Assembly (NCBI RefSeq): GCF_003024155.1
Contig: NZ_CP028136.1
Coordinates: 2,418,001 to 2,482,000, forward strand
Direction: 5' to 3'
DNA length: 64,000 nt
Source: Christiangramia fulva
GTDB taxonomy: Bacteria; Bacteroidota; Bacteroidia; Flavobacteriales; Flavobacteriaceae
The notes under the pieces are model-generated. The model was given only the letters and a program-made list of their open reading frames with translations, had not been told where the DNA came from and did no database searches. The translations under genes and the position numbers were made by a program. Positions 17,896 to 26,607 of the stretch are shown in pieces (position 1 is the stretch's first letter; each line of letters begins with the position of its first letter).

Positions 17896-18949
17896 TGGTA
17901 AGATTTTGCTCAGTTTCGGGAGCCAGGGGAATAAACAGTTGTGTAAGCCATTCTGCAGGATTGGCGTGATCTTTAACCCCTGTGACGAAAACTTCAAGAG
18001 GTTGTCCTTCATTGCTTAATTCCAGATTATTCCTGTTGATATAGGCATAAGCCGAATCCCAGGTGCGCTGAAGGTACTTGTAATCTCCTTTTAAGGTAGT
18101 TTTAAGCATACGTTGGTTTGGAAGATAACCGGAAAGGATCGTGCTTTCAGCCGGGGTGATGATCTCACTTTGTGTAAAATATCCGGCTGAATAAATCGCT
18201 GTATTCTTTTGAAAATTGATTTCATTATAAAGCACAATAGGACTTCCCGCTTTTTCAATGCCATTTGACTGCATATATTCAGAAACCTGCTTTGCGATAT
18301 CCATCATTTGTTTTGGAACCTGTGAAAGTCTGCTACCAGTGGCAATGTATAGATAGTAGCCTCCACTGTGCTGGGTGATTCCTTCTACATTGATGGAATA
18401 GCTTTGTATCTCTTTGCGCACCGCATCCTGAAGGTTCTCCAGGCTTTTTTTCATTAAAGGCTGCATGATATCTTTCAAATCGCGATCCTGGAAGGTAAAG
18501 GCTACCTTTTCCATAAAACTCTCGTCTCCTTTAATGCCCCAGGTAACCCTTGTGCTATCTCCTTGGGTATCGAATTCCCAGTAAACATCGCTCCTGGTTT
18601 GTCCCAGAGTATTTTCAAGAACAAGTTCCTGATCAATACTGGTAAATGGCTTTACATTAGTGGTTGTGATGCTGCCGTCTTCCAGTTCATCACTACTCCA
18701 TGAAAAGCTGGCACCTTCACCCTGGATTTTTTCTCCATAGTTAAGAATCATATCTTCCGATTGCTGTGACCAGGCTTCCCATTGTTTCCAGCTGGTGAGT
18801 TTATTTACTTTGTTAAAAACAACTTCCCGGGGGCCATAAATAAGCTGCTGCTGTTCTATTTGGTATTTCCCATCTTTGGTCGCGATATAAATTGATGCGC
18901 CAATAATAAAGATCAAAAAAAGAAAGAACAGGTATTTGAGTATTTTCAT
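17888..18949 (-). CDS. SRPBCC plus GyrI-like domain protein, membrane-anchored
   Basis: 353 residues. One N-terminal membrane segment (about 4-24, MKILKYLFFLFLIFIIGASI), then a START/SRPBCC-like ligand-binding domain (about 30-165, beginning with the substrate-like PREVVFNKVNKLTSWKQWEAW), then a GyrI-like/AraC effector-binding domain (about 180-340). Both domains bind small hydrophobic molecules in their families, so this is probably a periplasmic or membrane-side binding protein of unknown ligand. It is translationally coupled to crcB (8-bp overlap). Confidence 0.8.
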   Translation of the reverse strand: MKILKYLFFLFLIFIIGASIYIATKDGKYQIEQQQLIYGPREVVFNKVNKLTSWKQWEAWSQQSEDMILNYGEKIQGEGASFSWSSDELEDGSITTTNVKPFTSIDQELVLENTLGQTRSDVYWEFDTQGDSTRVTWGIKGDESFMEKVAFTFQDRDLKDIMQPLMKKSLENLQDAVRKEIQSYSINVEGITQHSGGYYLYIATGSRLSQVPKQMMDIAKQVSEYMQSNGIEKAGSPIVLYNEINFQKNTAIYSAGYFTQSEIITPAESTILSGYLPNQRMLKTTLKGDYKYLQRTWDSAYAYINRNNLELSNEGQPLEVFVTGVKDHANPAEWLTQLFIPLAPETEQNLTND

Positions 18950-19017
18950 TGGTTATAAAATTAGTCACTGCTAATATACCATTTTCAGAAAGGCTACGGA
19001 AGAAACCGGCTTAATCC

Positions 19018-19206
19018 TTAATGGTTAAGCTCTGTTTTAATGAAAAAAAGAAGCAGGATGAAAAGTATAAAACCAATGAGGACATAAATAGTTCCTTTAT
19101 AATATTTGCGATGAAGAAATTTATCTTTTCTGTAACTAAAGATCATCACGATGATAAAGACGATTAGAAAAATTCCTGCGAAAATAAGCTGTCCTGTAGA
19201 AAACAT
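19018..19206 (-). CDS. Small two-helix membrane protein
   Basis: 62 residues with two membrane helices (about 6-24 and 38-58) separated by a basic loop RKDKFLHRKYYKG. I recognise the layout as a conserved, uncharacterised small protein of Flavobacteriaceae but know of no function. It is divergent from the MazG-like gene with 46 bp between starts. Confidence 0.7.
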   Translation of the reverse strand: MFSTGQLIFAGIFLIVFIIVMIFSYRKDKFLHRKYYKGTIYVLIGFILFILLLFFIKTELNH

Positions 19207-19252
19207 TTTTTTTATTTTTAGTGCAAAGTTAAACCTAAATGCCTGAATTACT

Positions 19253-19645
19253 ATGAAGAAATCTATCGCTGCTGTTAAAGAATTTCACGAAGCTTTTGGG
19301 CTGGGAATCAAAGAACATCCCATTGCCAGCCTGGGAAGGGATAAAAACCTTTTGAGGTTCAATTTGATGAAGGAAGAAAACGAAGAATATCTAGAAGCTG
19401 CCACTAATAATGATCTGGCCGAAGTAGCCGATGCCCTGGGAGATATGCTGTACATTCTTTGTGGAACGATCATAGAACATGGAATGCAGCATAAAATTGA
19501 AGAGGTTTTTGAAGAAATACAGGCCAGCAATATGAGTAAACTTGGTGCAGACGGCAAGCCGATTTATCGTGAAGATGGCAAAGTTTTAAAAGGGCCTAAT
19601 TATTTTAAACCCGATATAGGGAAAATACTTTCCAAAGAGGATTAA
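19253..19645 (+). CDS. MazG-like / phosphoribosyl-ATP pyrophosphohydrolase family protein
   Basis: 130 residues, a single all-alpha NTP-pyrophosphatase domain. The metal-binding motif is split as MKEENEEYLEA (EExxE helix) and EVADALGDMLYIL (ExxD helix). Such proteins hydrolyse NTPs or dNTPs to monophosphates and PPi (house-cleaning, or HisE-like in histidine synthesis). The surroundings hold no histidine genes, so house-cleaning is more likely. The C-terminal part (GADGKPIYREDGKVLKGPNYFKPD) is typical of the bacterial/phage-like subgroup that acts as MazG-related nucleotide hydrolases. Confidence 0.87.
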   Translation: MKKSIAAVKEFHEAFGLGIKEHPIASLGRDKNLLRFNLMKEENEEYLEAATNNDLAEVADALGDMLYILCGTIIEHGMQHKIEEVFEEIQASNMSKLGADGKPIYREDGKVLKGPNYFKPDIGKILSKED

Positions 19646-19701
19646 GATTTGGGAGAATTTTAAATTTTACCTGCTTTTCGTTTTTTATCTTTTAAAGAAA
19701 A

Positions 19702-20724
19702 ATGCGAAGCCTGGTTTTCATCATCTGTCTATTTCTTTTAATTGGTTGTAAAAATTCTACACAGGAAGAAGGTTCTTCAGCCCGAATGAAGGATGTTGAT
19801 GTTCAGAATGTTGGAGGCAAGGTTCCCGATTGGGTAACCTATTTCAATGAAAAGTGGAGATTTTCTTTGAAATATCCCGTGAATTATGAGATTCTTGAAT
19901 CTGAAATCGCCGGGGCTCCGGTGATCAACATCTATCCTGTTTCCAATTTAGATAAAGGTCCTTACGGAATCCATGGGGCAGCCAAAAATGCTTACCTGGC
20001 AATTTTACCGATGGGGCTTGGCGTAGATGCGCCGACCGGGAAACGTAAAAACTTACAGGAGCTTGATAAAGAGTATTTTCCCGGTCTTCCACTTAATAAA
20101 AAGGAAAGTATTGCTTATCTTCTGGAAAATGGAGAAGCCTGGGCTTTTTTCCTCCGTTTTGAAAAGAAAGCCGCTGATAACTGGGGTGAAAATGCTGGAA
20201 TTTTTGTGCATTTCAGAGTAAATGACCTGCAAAAGGCCTGCATTGATAAAAACGGAAATAAAGTAAGTATGGATAACTGTTCCCCGCCAGGGGAGGGACG
20301 CGTGGTTCTTAAGGGTAATATCGAAAAGGGACCGAAAGAAAAATTAATGAAGATCCTGGACAGTTTTCGGATTAGATATAAAGACAGCAGCAAAATGGCT
20401 AACCGGATAAAAGTTGAAAAACCTTCACCAGAATCAGAGGTCAGTTCACCCATAAAAATTAAAGGGAAAGCCCGTGGAAACTGGTTTTTTGAAGGCAGCG
20501 CTCCCGTAGAACTTGTAGATCAGGAAGGCAATGAACTGGCGAGAACAAACATCCGGGCCCTGGATGAATGGATGACAGAAGATTTTGTGGATTTCAGTGG
20601 TACCCTCAAATTTGAACCTCCTGAGGTAGAATCTGGTTATCTCGTTTTTTTCAGGGCTAATCCTTCTGATATTGCTGAAAAGGAAGAAACCTTGCGAGTA
20701 CCGGTGAAGTTTCCACAAAAATAA
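19702..20724 (+). CDS. Lipoprotein with C-terminal Gmad2 domain
   Basis: 340 residues. Lipobox LIGC (Cys16) after a hydrophobic segment marks it as a lipoprotein. About residues 40-225 form an uncharacterised domain (YFNEKWRFSLKYPVNYEILE near its start). Residues about 238-338 form a Gmad2 immunoglobulin-like domain (IKVEKPSPESEVSSPIKIKG, then NWFFEGSAPVELVD), first described in spore germination proteins but common in Gram-negative lipoproteins. Function unknown. It is convergent with ilvE. Confidence 0.8.
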   Translation: MRSLVFIICLFLLIGCKNSTQEEGSSARMKDVDVQNVGGKVPDWVTYFNEKWRFSLKYPVNYEILESEIAGAPVINIYPVSNLDKGPYGIHGAAKNAYLAILPMGLGVDAPTGKRKNLQELDKEYFPGLPLNKKESIAYLLENGEAWAFFLRFEKKAADNWGENAGIFVHFRVNDLQKACIDKNGNKVSMDNCSPPGEGRVVLKGNIEKGPKEKLMKILDSFRIRYKDSSKMANRIKVEKPSPESEVSSPIKIKGKARGNWFFEGSAPVELVDQEGNELARTNIRALDEWMTEDFVDFSGTLKFEPPEVESGYLVFFRANPSDIAEKEETLRVPVKFPQK

Positions 20725-20763
20725 AATGTAGATAAATAAAGATTTTTTTTCGAACCGTTCGGG

Positions 20764-21813
20764 TTATTTCACCTTATACCTCCAACCAAACTTGTCTTCA
20801 GCTTCATTGTACTGGATCTTCATAAGCTTGTCTTTAAAGAAACGCGCATACGAATCTTCCAGTTTTGGTAATTCATATTTTTCTCCCTTGTATCCGAAGC
20901 CTGAAATAGGATTTATCACCGTAGCGGTTCCTGAACCGAACATTTCTTTCAACTCACCTTTTTTAGCAGCTTCCACAATTTCTTTCACCGTTACACGTCT
21001 TACCTCGGTTTCAATATTGTATTCATCAGCCAGCTGAAGAACGCTTTTTCGGGTTACACCGTCCAGAATTCGATCACTTATTGGAGCGGTTACAAGTTTA
21101 TCTCCTATTCTAAAGAAAATATTCATCGTTCCCGCCTCTTCCAGGAACTCATGAGCATTTGCATCGGTCCAGACAATTTGCTGAAAACCTTCTTCCTTGG
21201 CAATATTGGTAGGGAAAAACTGTGCGCCGTAATTTCCGGCTGCTTTGGCAAAACCAACCCCTCCATCGGCCGCACGGCTGTAATCTTCTGAAAATTTTAC
21301 CCGCACCTCCCCACTGTAATAAGCCTGGGCAGGAGAGCAAATGATCATAAACTTATATTCTTTGGCGGGCGATGCTGAAACACCTTTTTCGGTTGCTATT
21401 ACGAAAGGCCTAATATACAGGCTGTTTCCAAAGCCTTTTTGGATCCACTCGCTATCCAGCTTCAAAAGAGCATTCAGCGACTCAAAAAAATAATCTTCTG
21501 GAAATTCAGGGATTGCAAGACGTTTACTGGAGCGATTGATCCTCTTAAAATTTTCGTCAGGACGGAAAAGCCAGATATTTTCATCTTTATCTTTATAAGC
21601 CTTCATTCCTTCAAAAACCGCCTGCCCATAATGCAAGACTTTAGCAGAAGGATCCAGGCTAAGTGGACCGTAAGGTTTAATTACCGGTTTTTGCCATTTT
21701 CCATCCCTGTAATCACATTCCATCATATGGTCGGTAAAAACCTGTCCGAAAACGAGGTCATCAAAATTTACCTTATCTATTTTTGAATTGGAAGTTTTTT
21801 GTATATCGACCAT
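20764..21813 (-). CDS. ilvE: Branched-chain amino acid aminotransferase
   Basis: 349 residues, PLP-dependent fold class IV. Catalyses the reversible transamination of Leu, Ile and Val with 2-oxoglutarate. The PLP Lys lies in GVGFAKAAGNYGAQ, and the binding loop EAGTMNIFF plus the C-terminal FGSGTATVINPI are class IV signatures; the length fits the eukaryote-like larger subgroup. An upstream TTG at 21834 is in frame, but the ATG at 21813 is preferred because it follows a promoter-like TTG-N18-TAAATTTG at a sensible distance. The gene is divergent from mnmD. Confidence 0.94.
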   Translation of the reverse strand: MVDIQKTSNSKIDKVNFDDLVFGQVFTDHMMECDYRDGKWQKPVIKPYGPLSLDPSAKVLHYGQAVFEGMKAYKDKDENIWLFRPDENFKRINRSSKRLAIPEFPEDYFFESLNALLKLDSEWIQKGFGNSLYIRPFVIATEKGVSASPAKEYKFMIICSPAQAYYSGEVRVKFSEDYSRAADGGVGFAKAAGNYGAQFFPTNIAKEEGFQQIVWTDANAHEFLEEAGTMNIFFRIGDKLVTAPISDRILDGVTRKSVLQLADEYNIETEVRRVTVKEIVEAAKKGELKEMFGSGTATVINPISGFGYKGEKYELPKLEDSYARFFKDKLMKIQYNEAEDKFGWRYKVK

Positions 21814-21845
21814 ATTGAAATATTTTGGGTTCAAATTTAAGTAGG

Positions 21846-21874
21846 CAAATTTACCTAAATAATGGCAGAATCAA
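21846..21874 (-). promoter_or_regulatory. Candidate promoter for ilvE
   Basis: On the minus strand TTG (21874-21872), 18 nt, then TAAATTTG (21853-21846), a full match to the -7 consensus TAnnTTTG. A second TAAATTTG lies at 21839-21832. Confidence 0.55.
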
Positions 21875-21936
21875 AATCTAAAGTTTTGGTAAATTTGGCA
21901 TTCACCACCGGTGAATTCTCATTAGCTTCAGGGAGT

Positions 21937-22614
21937 ATGGAAAGAAAGATCATAAAAACAGGCGATGGTTCAGTTACCATTCATTTACCGGAATGGGATG
22001 AGCAATATCATTCAAAACATGGAGCGGTACAGGAGGCCAGGCATGTTTTTTTGAAAATGGGACTTCATCACTTTCTGGACGAGCATCCAAAAAAGCAAAA
22101 AATCGATATTCTTGAAATAGGATTTGGAACAGGATTGAATGCCTTTCTCAGCCTTTTGGAAGCTGAAAAACTAAAAAGGAAAATAATCTATACCGGTGTG
22201 GAGGCTTTTCCCGTGTCTTCAGAAGAAGTAGCTTCATTAAATTATCCTGAAGCTGCCGGAGCTATAAACAGGGCTGAAGATTTCAAGCAATTACATCAGT
22301 TGGAATGGGAAAAGGAAGCGCAGGTAACCTCTGCTTTTACTCTTGAAAAGCAGAAAAAGAAATTCCAGGAAATTGAAGACGTCAATTCTTACGATATTAT
22401 CTATTTTGATGCTTTTGGAGCACGCGTCCAGCCGGAGCTGTGGACTGAAGAGATTTTTCAGAAAATGTACCGGGCACTCAAAAAAGAGGGTGTGCTTGTA
22501 ACTTATGCGGCAAAAGGAAGTGTTCGGAGAGCCTTGATCGCCTGTGGTTTTGTTGTGGCAAAGCTTCCCGGCCCTCCCGGAAAGCGAGAAATGTTAAGGG
22601 CTGTTAAAAATTAA
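21937..22614 (+). CDS. mnmD: tRNA 5-methylaminomethyl-2-thiouridine methyltransferase, MnmD type
   Basis: 225 residues from the chosen ATG. A free-standing MnmD/MnmC1 methyltransferase that completes mnm5s2U at the wobble base of some tRNAs using SAM. Motifs: ILEIGFGTGLNAFLSL (SAM loop I), YDIIYFDAFGARVQPELW, and the C-terminal PGPPGKREMLRA. An upstream ATG at 21862 adds 25 residues, but it overlaps the ilvE promoter; GGGA precedes 21937 and MERKIIKTGDGS fits the start of relatives. Fusion with an FAD domain (MnmC2) is absent, as in most Bacteroidota. Confidence 0.85.
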   Translation: MERKIIKTGDGSVTIHLPEWDEQYHSKHGAVQEARHVFLKMGLHHFLDEHPKKQKIDILEIGFGTGLNAFLSLLEAEKLKRKIIYTGVEAFPVSSEEVASLNYPEAAGAINRAEDFKQLHQLEWEKEAQVTSAFTLEKQKKKFQEIEDVNSYDIIYFDAFGARVQPELWTEEIFQKMYRALKKEGVLVTYAAKGSVRRALIACGFVVAKLPGPPGKREMLRAVKN

Positions 22615-22683
22615 GCTTGAAGCCGTTAAACGACTAATAAAAATTACAGGAAGCCGATTCTCTATCGTATATTGAAAAGAAAA

Positions 22684-23586
22684 ATGCGGGTATTAATTAC
22701 GGGTGCAACAGGAATGATAGGTTCAGAGCTCACGAGGTTATGCCATGAAAAAGGAATAAATGTAAATTACCTTACCACAAGTAAATCAAAAATTTCAAAA
22801 GACGAAAAATATAAAGGATTTTACTGGGACCCTCAAAGTGGCGAGATCGAAGCCGGCTGTCTGGAAGGCGTTAAAACAATTATTCACCTGGCCGGAGCCA
22901 GTATCGCTGAGCCCTGGTCACCTTCTTACAAGAGAAAGATCGTTAAAAGCCGTACCGAAACTGCGGCTCTTCTGCTAAAGACACTTAAGGAAAATTCCCA
23001 TCAGGTCGGGAATTTTATTTCGGCCAGCGCCATTGGGTATTATCCGAGTTCCCTTCAGAAATTATATCACGAAGATTTCCCCCACGCATCTGATACCTTC
23101 GTGGGAGAAGTCGTAACAAAATGGGAAGCCGCGGCTGATGAATTTGAAAAAGTAGGCCTTGATGTGGCTAAGATTCGTATAGGCCTTGTTCTGGCCGAAG
23201 ATGGAGGCATGCTTACCAAAATAAAAAAGCCTGTTTCTATAAATTTGGGCGCTCCCCTGGGAAGCGGAAAACAGTGGCAGTCATGGATCCATATTGAAGA
23301 TCTTGGGCAAATTTTTCTTTTTGCCATAGAAAATGAACTCAGCGGAATTTTTAATGCGGTGGCTCCAAATCCTGTAAATAATAAAGAACTTACCAAAGAA
23401 CTGGCGCAGCAAATGGGAAAAAAGATTTGGCTGCCAAATGTTCCTTCGTTTGTTTTGAAAGGCTTGTTGGGAGAGATGTCAGAAATTGTACTTTCGAGTC
23501 AGTTAGTGAGTTCTGAAAAAATCCAGAGCCTCGGGTATAATTTTCAGTTTAAGAACCTTTCCCGCGCTCTCGCCGATCTTACCTGA
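22684..23586 (+). CDS. TIGR01777 family NAD(P)-dependent oxidoreductase/epimerase
   Basis: About 300 residues. The Rossmann glycine motif VLITGATGMIGSEL at the N-terminus, the SASAIGYYP active-site region (Ser and Tyr) and the C-terminal extension with VPSFVLKGLLGEMSEIVLSSQLV (DUF1731) are characteristic of the TIGR01777 sugar-nucleotide-epimerase-like family, whose substrate is unknown (related proteins act in cell division inhibition, SulA-like, and plant plastid division). I prefer the ATG at 22684 to the TTG at 22672. It follows mnmD by 69 bp. Confidence 0.88.
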   Translation: MRVLITGATGMIGSELTRLCHEKGINVNYLTTSKSKISKDEKYKGFYWDPQSGEIEAGCLEGVKTIIHLAGASIAEPWSPSYKRKIVKSRTETAALLLKTLKENSHQVGNFISASAIGYYPSSLQKLYHEDFPHASDTFVGEVVTKWEAAADEFEKVGLDVAKIRIGLVLAEDGGMLTKIKKPVSINLGAPLGSGKQWQSWIHIEDLGQIFLFAIENELSGIFNAVAPNPVNNKELTKELAQQMGKKIWLPNVPSFVLKGLLGEMSEIVLSSQLVSSEKIQSLGYNFQFKNLSRALADLT

Positions 23587-23660
23587 AACCTTTTTACGCA
23601 ATTTCCGGATAGTTTGATAAAAAATAGCAGCTTTCTTAAAAGTAAAGGCTGATCTGCTTG

Positions 23661-23674
23661 TGACATTTTGACAT
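23661..23674 (+). promoter_or_regulatory. TGACATTTTGACAT direct repeat upstream of grpE
   Basis: TGACATTTTGACAT, two TGACAT half-sites 8 bp apart, 32 bp upstream of grpE; a third partial copy (ATTTTGACC) lies next to the start codon. It may be a heat-shock control site. No experimental match is claimed. Confidence 0.35.
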
Positions 23675-23705
23675 TTTTCAGATAATTGGCAATGATTTTG
23701 ACCAA

Positions 23706-24326
23706 ATGGGAATGAAAGAAAAATTAAGAAAGCTAATGAGTAAAAAAGAAAAAGCTCAAAAAGATAAAGAAGAGATCAAAGATCAGGTAGAAGAAGCCAT
23801 CGATCATGCTATCGACGAAGTTGAGGAATCTGAAGAATCTAATGTGGAAGAGAACGAAACTTCGGAAGGGGAATTCTCTGAAGAAGAGCGTCTCAAAGAG
23901 GATCTTCAGAAAGAAAAAGATAAATTCTTAAGACTTTTTGCTGAATTCGAGAATTACAAAAGAAGAACTGCCAAAGAAAGGCTCGACCTGTTCAAAACTG
24001 CCAATCAGGAAGTAATGACTGCCATGCTGCCGGTTTTAGATGATTTTGACAGGGCGATGAATGAGCTTAAAAAATCTGGAGATGAAAATCTTATGAAAGG
24101 TGTAGAACTCATTCACAATAAACTTAAAGAAACACTTCGCGCTAAAGGTCTTGAAAGAGTAGAAGTGGAGAAAGGTGATAGTTTTGATGCTGAAAAGCAT
24201 GAAGCAATCACACAAATCCCTGCTCCTTCAGACGATTTGAAAGGCAAAATAGTTGATGTTGTGGAACCCGGGTACAAGCTGGGAGAAAGGATCATTCGCT
24301 ATCCGAAAGTAGTCACAGGACAGTAA
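23706..24326 (+). CDS. grpE: Nucleotide exchange factor GrpE
   Basis: 206 residues. Acidic, disordered N-terminus (about 20-75, strings of Glu), a long coiled coil (about 75-110) and the compact beta domain (about 120-200) with the family motif AITQIPAPSDDLKGKIVDVVEPGYKLGERIIRYPKVVTGQ region. GrpE releases ADP from DnaK. It starts an operon with dnaJ 24 bp downstream; dnaK is not in the window, a normal separation in Flavobacteriaceae. An in-frame ATG two codons later is an alternative start. Confidence 0.96.
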   Translation: MGMKEKLRKLMSKKEKAQKDKEEIKDQVEEAIDHAIDEVEESEESNVEENETSEGEFSEEERLKEDLQKEKDKFLRLFAEFENYKRRTAKERLDLFKTANQEVMTAMLPVLDDFDRAMNELKKSGDENLMKGVELIHNKLKETLRAKGLERVEVEKGDSFDAEKHEAITQIPAPSDDLKGKIVDVVEPGYKLGERIIRYPKVVTGQ

Positions 24327-24350
24327 CAACCATCAACCTAAAATCCCGAC

Positions 24351-25466
24351 ATGAAAGAAGATTATTACGAAATATTAGGAGTTAGTAAGAATGCTTCAGC
24401 AGCAGAGATAAAGAAGGCGTACCGAAAGATGGCCCTCAAATATCACCCTGATAAGAATCCGGGTGATGCAAAGGCAGAGGAAATGTTCAAGAAATCTGCC
24501 GAGGCTTATGAGGTGCTGGGAAATGAGCAGAAGCGCGCCAAATATGACCGTTTTGGCCATCAGGCCTTTGATGGCGGCGGATTTGGCGGCGGCGGAATGA
24601 ATATGGAAGATATTTTCAGCCAGTTTGGAGATATTTTCGGCGGCGGATTTGGCGGCGGCTTTTCAGGTTTTGGCGGCGGATTTGGCGGTGGCCAAAGACG
24701 CACCAAAGGAAGCAACCTTCGCATTCGCGTAAGTTTGAATCTTGAAGAGATCGCCAACGGCTGTGAAAAGAAAATTAAGGTAAAAAGAAAAGTTACCGCA
24801 CCCGGAACTACCTATAAAACCTGCCCAACCTGTAAGGGAACCGGCCAGGTTACCCGCGTGACAAATACTATTTTGGGCAGAATGCAAACGGCTTCCCCTT
24901 GTGGTACCTGCCAGGGATCCGGTCAAATTATCGATCAGAAACCCGATAATGCCGATGTCCACGGTTTGGTAACCAAAGAGGAAACAGTTTCGATTAAAAT
25001 TCCTGCCGGTGTAGAAGACGGGATGCAGCTGAAAGTTTCAGGAAAAGGTAATGATGCGCCCGGAAACGGTATTCCCGGTGATTTGCTGGTAGCTATTGAA
25101 GAAAAAGAACATGAAACGCTGCAAAGGGAAGGGGATAACCTCCATTATGACCTTTATATAAGTTTTTCAGAAGCTGCTTTGGGTACTTCAAAAGAAATTG
25201 ACACGGTTACCGGCAAAGTGCGTATTAAAATTGAGGAAGGAGTACAATCTGGTAAGATCCTTCGCCTTCGCGGAAAAGGAATTTCGAGTATAAATGGTTA
25301 TGGAAAAGGAGACCTTCTGGTGCACGTAAATGTATGGACGCCAAAAACGCTGAACCGGGAACAAAAGGAATTTTTTGAGAAAATGGCCAATGACGAGAAT
25401 TTTATTCCAAATCCCGAAAAAAGCGACAAATCATTCTTTGAAAAAGTTAAAGATATGTTTTCTTAA
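24351..25466 (+). CDS. dnaJ: Chaperone DnaJ with two-motif zinc region
   Basis: 371 residues. J domain (about 1-70) with the HPD motif (YHPDKN), a long Gly/Phe linker (about 75-120), a zinc region and two C-terminal peptide-binding domains. The zinc region normally has four CxxCxGxG motifs; only two are present, CPTCKGTG at 158-165 and CGTCQGSG at 184-191, while the outer two are absent. The layout fits loss of one of the two zinc sites. It is the last gene of the grpE operon, followed by two tandem terminators. Confidence 0.95.
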   Translation: MKEDYYEILGVSKNASAAEIKKAYRKMALKYHPDKNPGDAKAEEMFKKSAEAYEVLGNEQKRAKYDRFGHQAFDGGGFGGGGMNMEDIFSQFGDIFGGGFGGGFSGFGGGFGGGQRRTKGSNLRIRVSLNLEEIANGCEKKIKVKRKVTAPGTTYKTCPTCKGTGQVTRVTNTILGRMQTASPCGTCQGSGQIIDQKPDNADVHGLVTKEETVSIKIPAGVEDGMQLKVSGKGNDAPGNGIPGDLLVAIEEKEHETLQREGDNLHYDLYISFSEAALGTSKEIDTVTGKVRIKIEEGVQSGKILRLRGKGISSINGYGKGDLLVHVNVWTPKTLNREQKEFFEKMANDENFIPNPEKSDKSFFEKVKDMFS

Positions 25467-25499
25467 AAGTTCGATTTTAAGAAAAAATTTATATATTTG

Positions 25500-25536
25500 A
25501 TTATCACTAAGTCTTTTAGTGATAATTTTTCTTTTT
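25500..25536 (+). terminator. First terminator after dnaJ
   Basis: ATTATCACTAA - GTCTT - TTAGTGATAAT is a perfect 11-bp stem followed by TTTTCTTTTT. Confidence 0.85.
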
Positions 25537-25551
25537 CATAGCAATTTTTTT

Positions 25552-25589
25552 CCCATCCTTAATTAATTTTAAGGGTGGGTTTTGTTTTT
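25552..25589 (+). terminator. Second, tandem terminator after dnaJ
   Basis: CCCATCCTTAA - TTAATT - TTAAGGGTGGG is an 11-bp stem with one wobble, then TTTTGTTTTTT. Two terminators in a row separate the heat-shock operon from the ABC operon. Confidence 0.8.
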
Positions 25590-25677
25590 TGGAGTACTGC
25601 TTAAATTATAATTTCTTCTTAATCGCCGCGTACTCTATAAGGTTTTATATATATTTAACTCTCCTATAAAAAGCTAT

Positions 25678-26607
25678 ATGGAAAATCTTTTGGTTGCAGA
25701 AAATATCTATAAACGCTTCGGAAATTTCACTGCACTCAACAACGTTTCAATCAATATTCCTAAAGAAAGTATATTCGGATTATTAGGTCCCAATGGCGCG
25801 GGAAAAACTACTCTTCTGCGTATAATCAATCAAATAACCATGCCCGATGAAGGCAAGGTTATTTTTGATGGCAGGCCTTTACATCCTGATGATGTTCAAT
25901 TAATTGGATATTTGCCCGAAGAACGGGGCTTGTACAAATCTATGAAAGTTGGCGAACAGGCCATGTACCTCGCACGGTTAAAAGGCCTGAGCAAAGCTGA
26001 TGCCCAGGAAAGGCTGAAGTACTGGTTTGGAAAACTGGGGATCGAAGGCTGGTGGGACAAAAAAATCCAGGAACTTTCAAAAGGGATGGCTCAGAAAGTA
26101 CAATTTGTCATTACCGTCCTTCACAGGCCCAAATTGTTGATCTTTGATGAACCTTTCAGCGGATTTGATCCTGTAAATGCCAATATTATCAGGGACGAGA
26201 TCCTTCAGTTAAAGCAAGAAGGTGCCACTATTCTGTTTTCGACCCATCGAATGGAAAGCGTGGAGGAACTTTGCGATTATATGGCGCTGATCCATAAATC
26301 GAATAAACTTTTAGACGGAAAAGTCTCAGAGATCAAGAAAAAGTATAAATCAAATACTTTTGAAGTGGGGCTTCATGCCATTGATGAAGCCACTCTAAAA
26401 GCCGAATTGGAATCGAGATTTGAGGTGGGGCCGGCAAAGTTCAAAAGCATCAATGAAGATCTTAAACTCAGCATCAAATTAAAAGAAAATGAATCTTCCA
26501 ATGAGTTGATCCAGTTTTTGCTCAGCCGGGCTAAAATCAACCATTTTGTGGAAGTTATCCCGTCAGTCAACGATATTTTCATTAAAACCGTCACTCAAAA
26601 TGCGTAA
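25678..26607 (+). CDS. ABC transporter ATP-binding protein (NatA-like)
   Basis: 309 residues. Walker A GPNGAGKTT (about 40-48), signature LSKGMAQKV, Walker B KLLIFDEPFSG and the H-loop STHRM are all intact, followed by the C-terminal domain typical of NatA/DrrA exporters. It powers the permease encoded by the next gene, whose start overlaps this stop by 8 bp. In Flavobacteriaceae this pair regularly follows grpE-dnaJ. The substrate is unknown (Na+ in the namesake, drugs or lipids in others). Confidence 0.93.
   Translation: MENLLVAENIYKRFGNFTALNNVSINIPKESIFGLLGPNGAGKTTLLRIINQITMPDEGKVIFDGRPLHPDDVQLIGYLPEERGLYKSMKVGEQAMYLARLKGLSKADAQERLKYWFGKLGIEGWWDKKIQELSKGMAQKVQFVITVLHRPKLLIFDEPFSGFDPVNANIIRDEILQLKQEGATILFSTHRMESVEELCDYMALIHKSNKLLDGKVSEIKKKYKSNTFEVGLHAIDEATLKAELESRFEVGPAKFKSINEDLKLSIKLKENESSNELIQFLLSRAKINHFVEVIPSVNDIFIKTVTQNA

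Noticed and set aside
23683..23700. TTGGCAATGATTTTGA resembling a sigma-54 promoter (GG-N10-GC) before grpE.
   Set aside because: The final GC is GA, and a start site there would lie at or after the grpE start codon.
24560..24962. Two minus-strand open frames opposite the Gly-rich and zinc regions of dnaJ.
   Set aside because: Result of GC-rich repeated codons on the coding strand, with Pro-rich low-complexity products.
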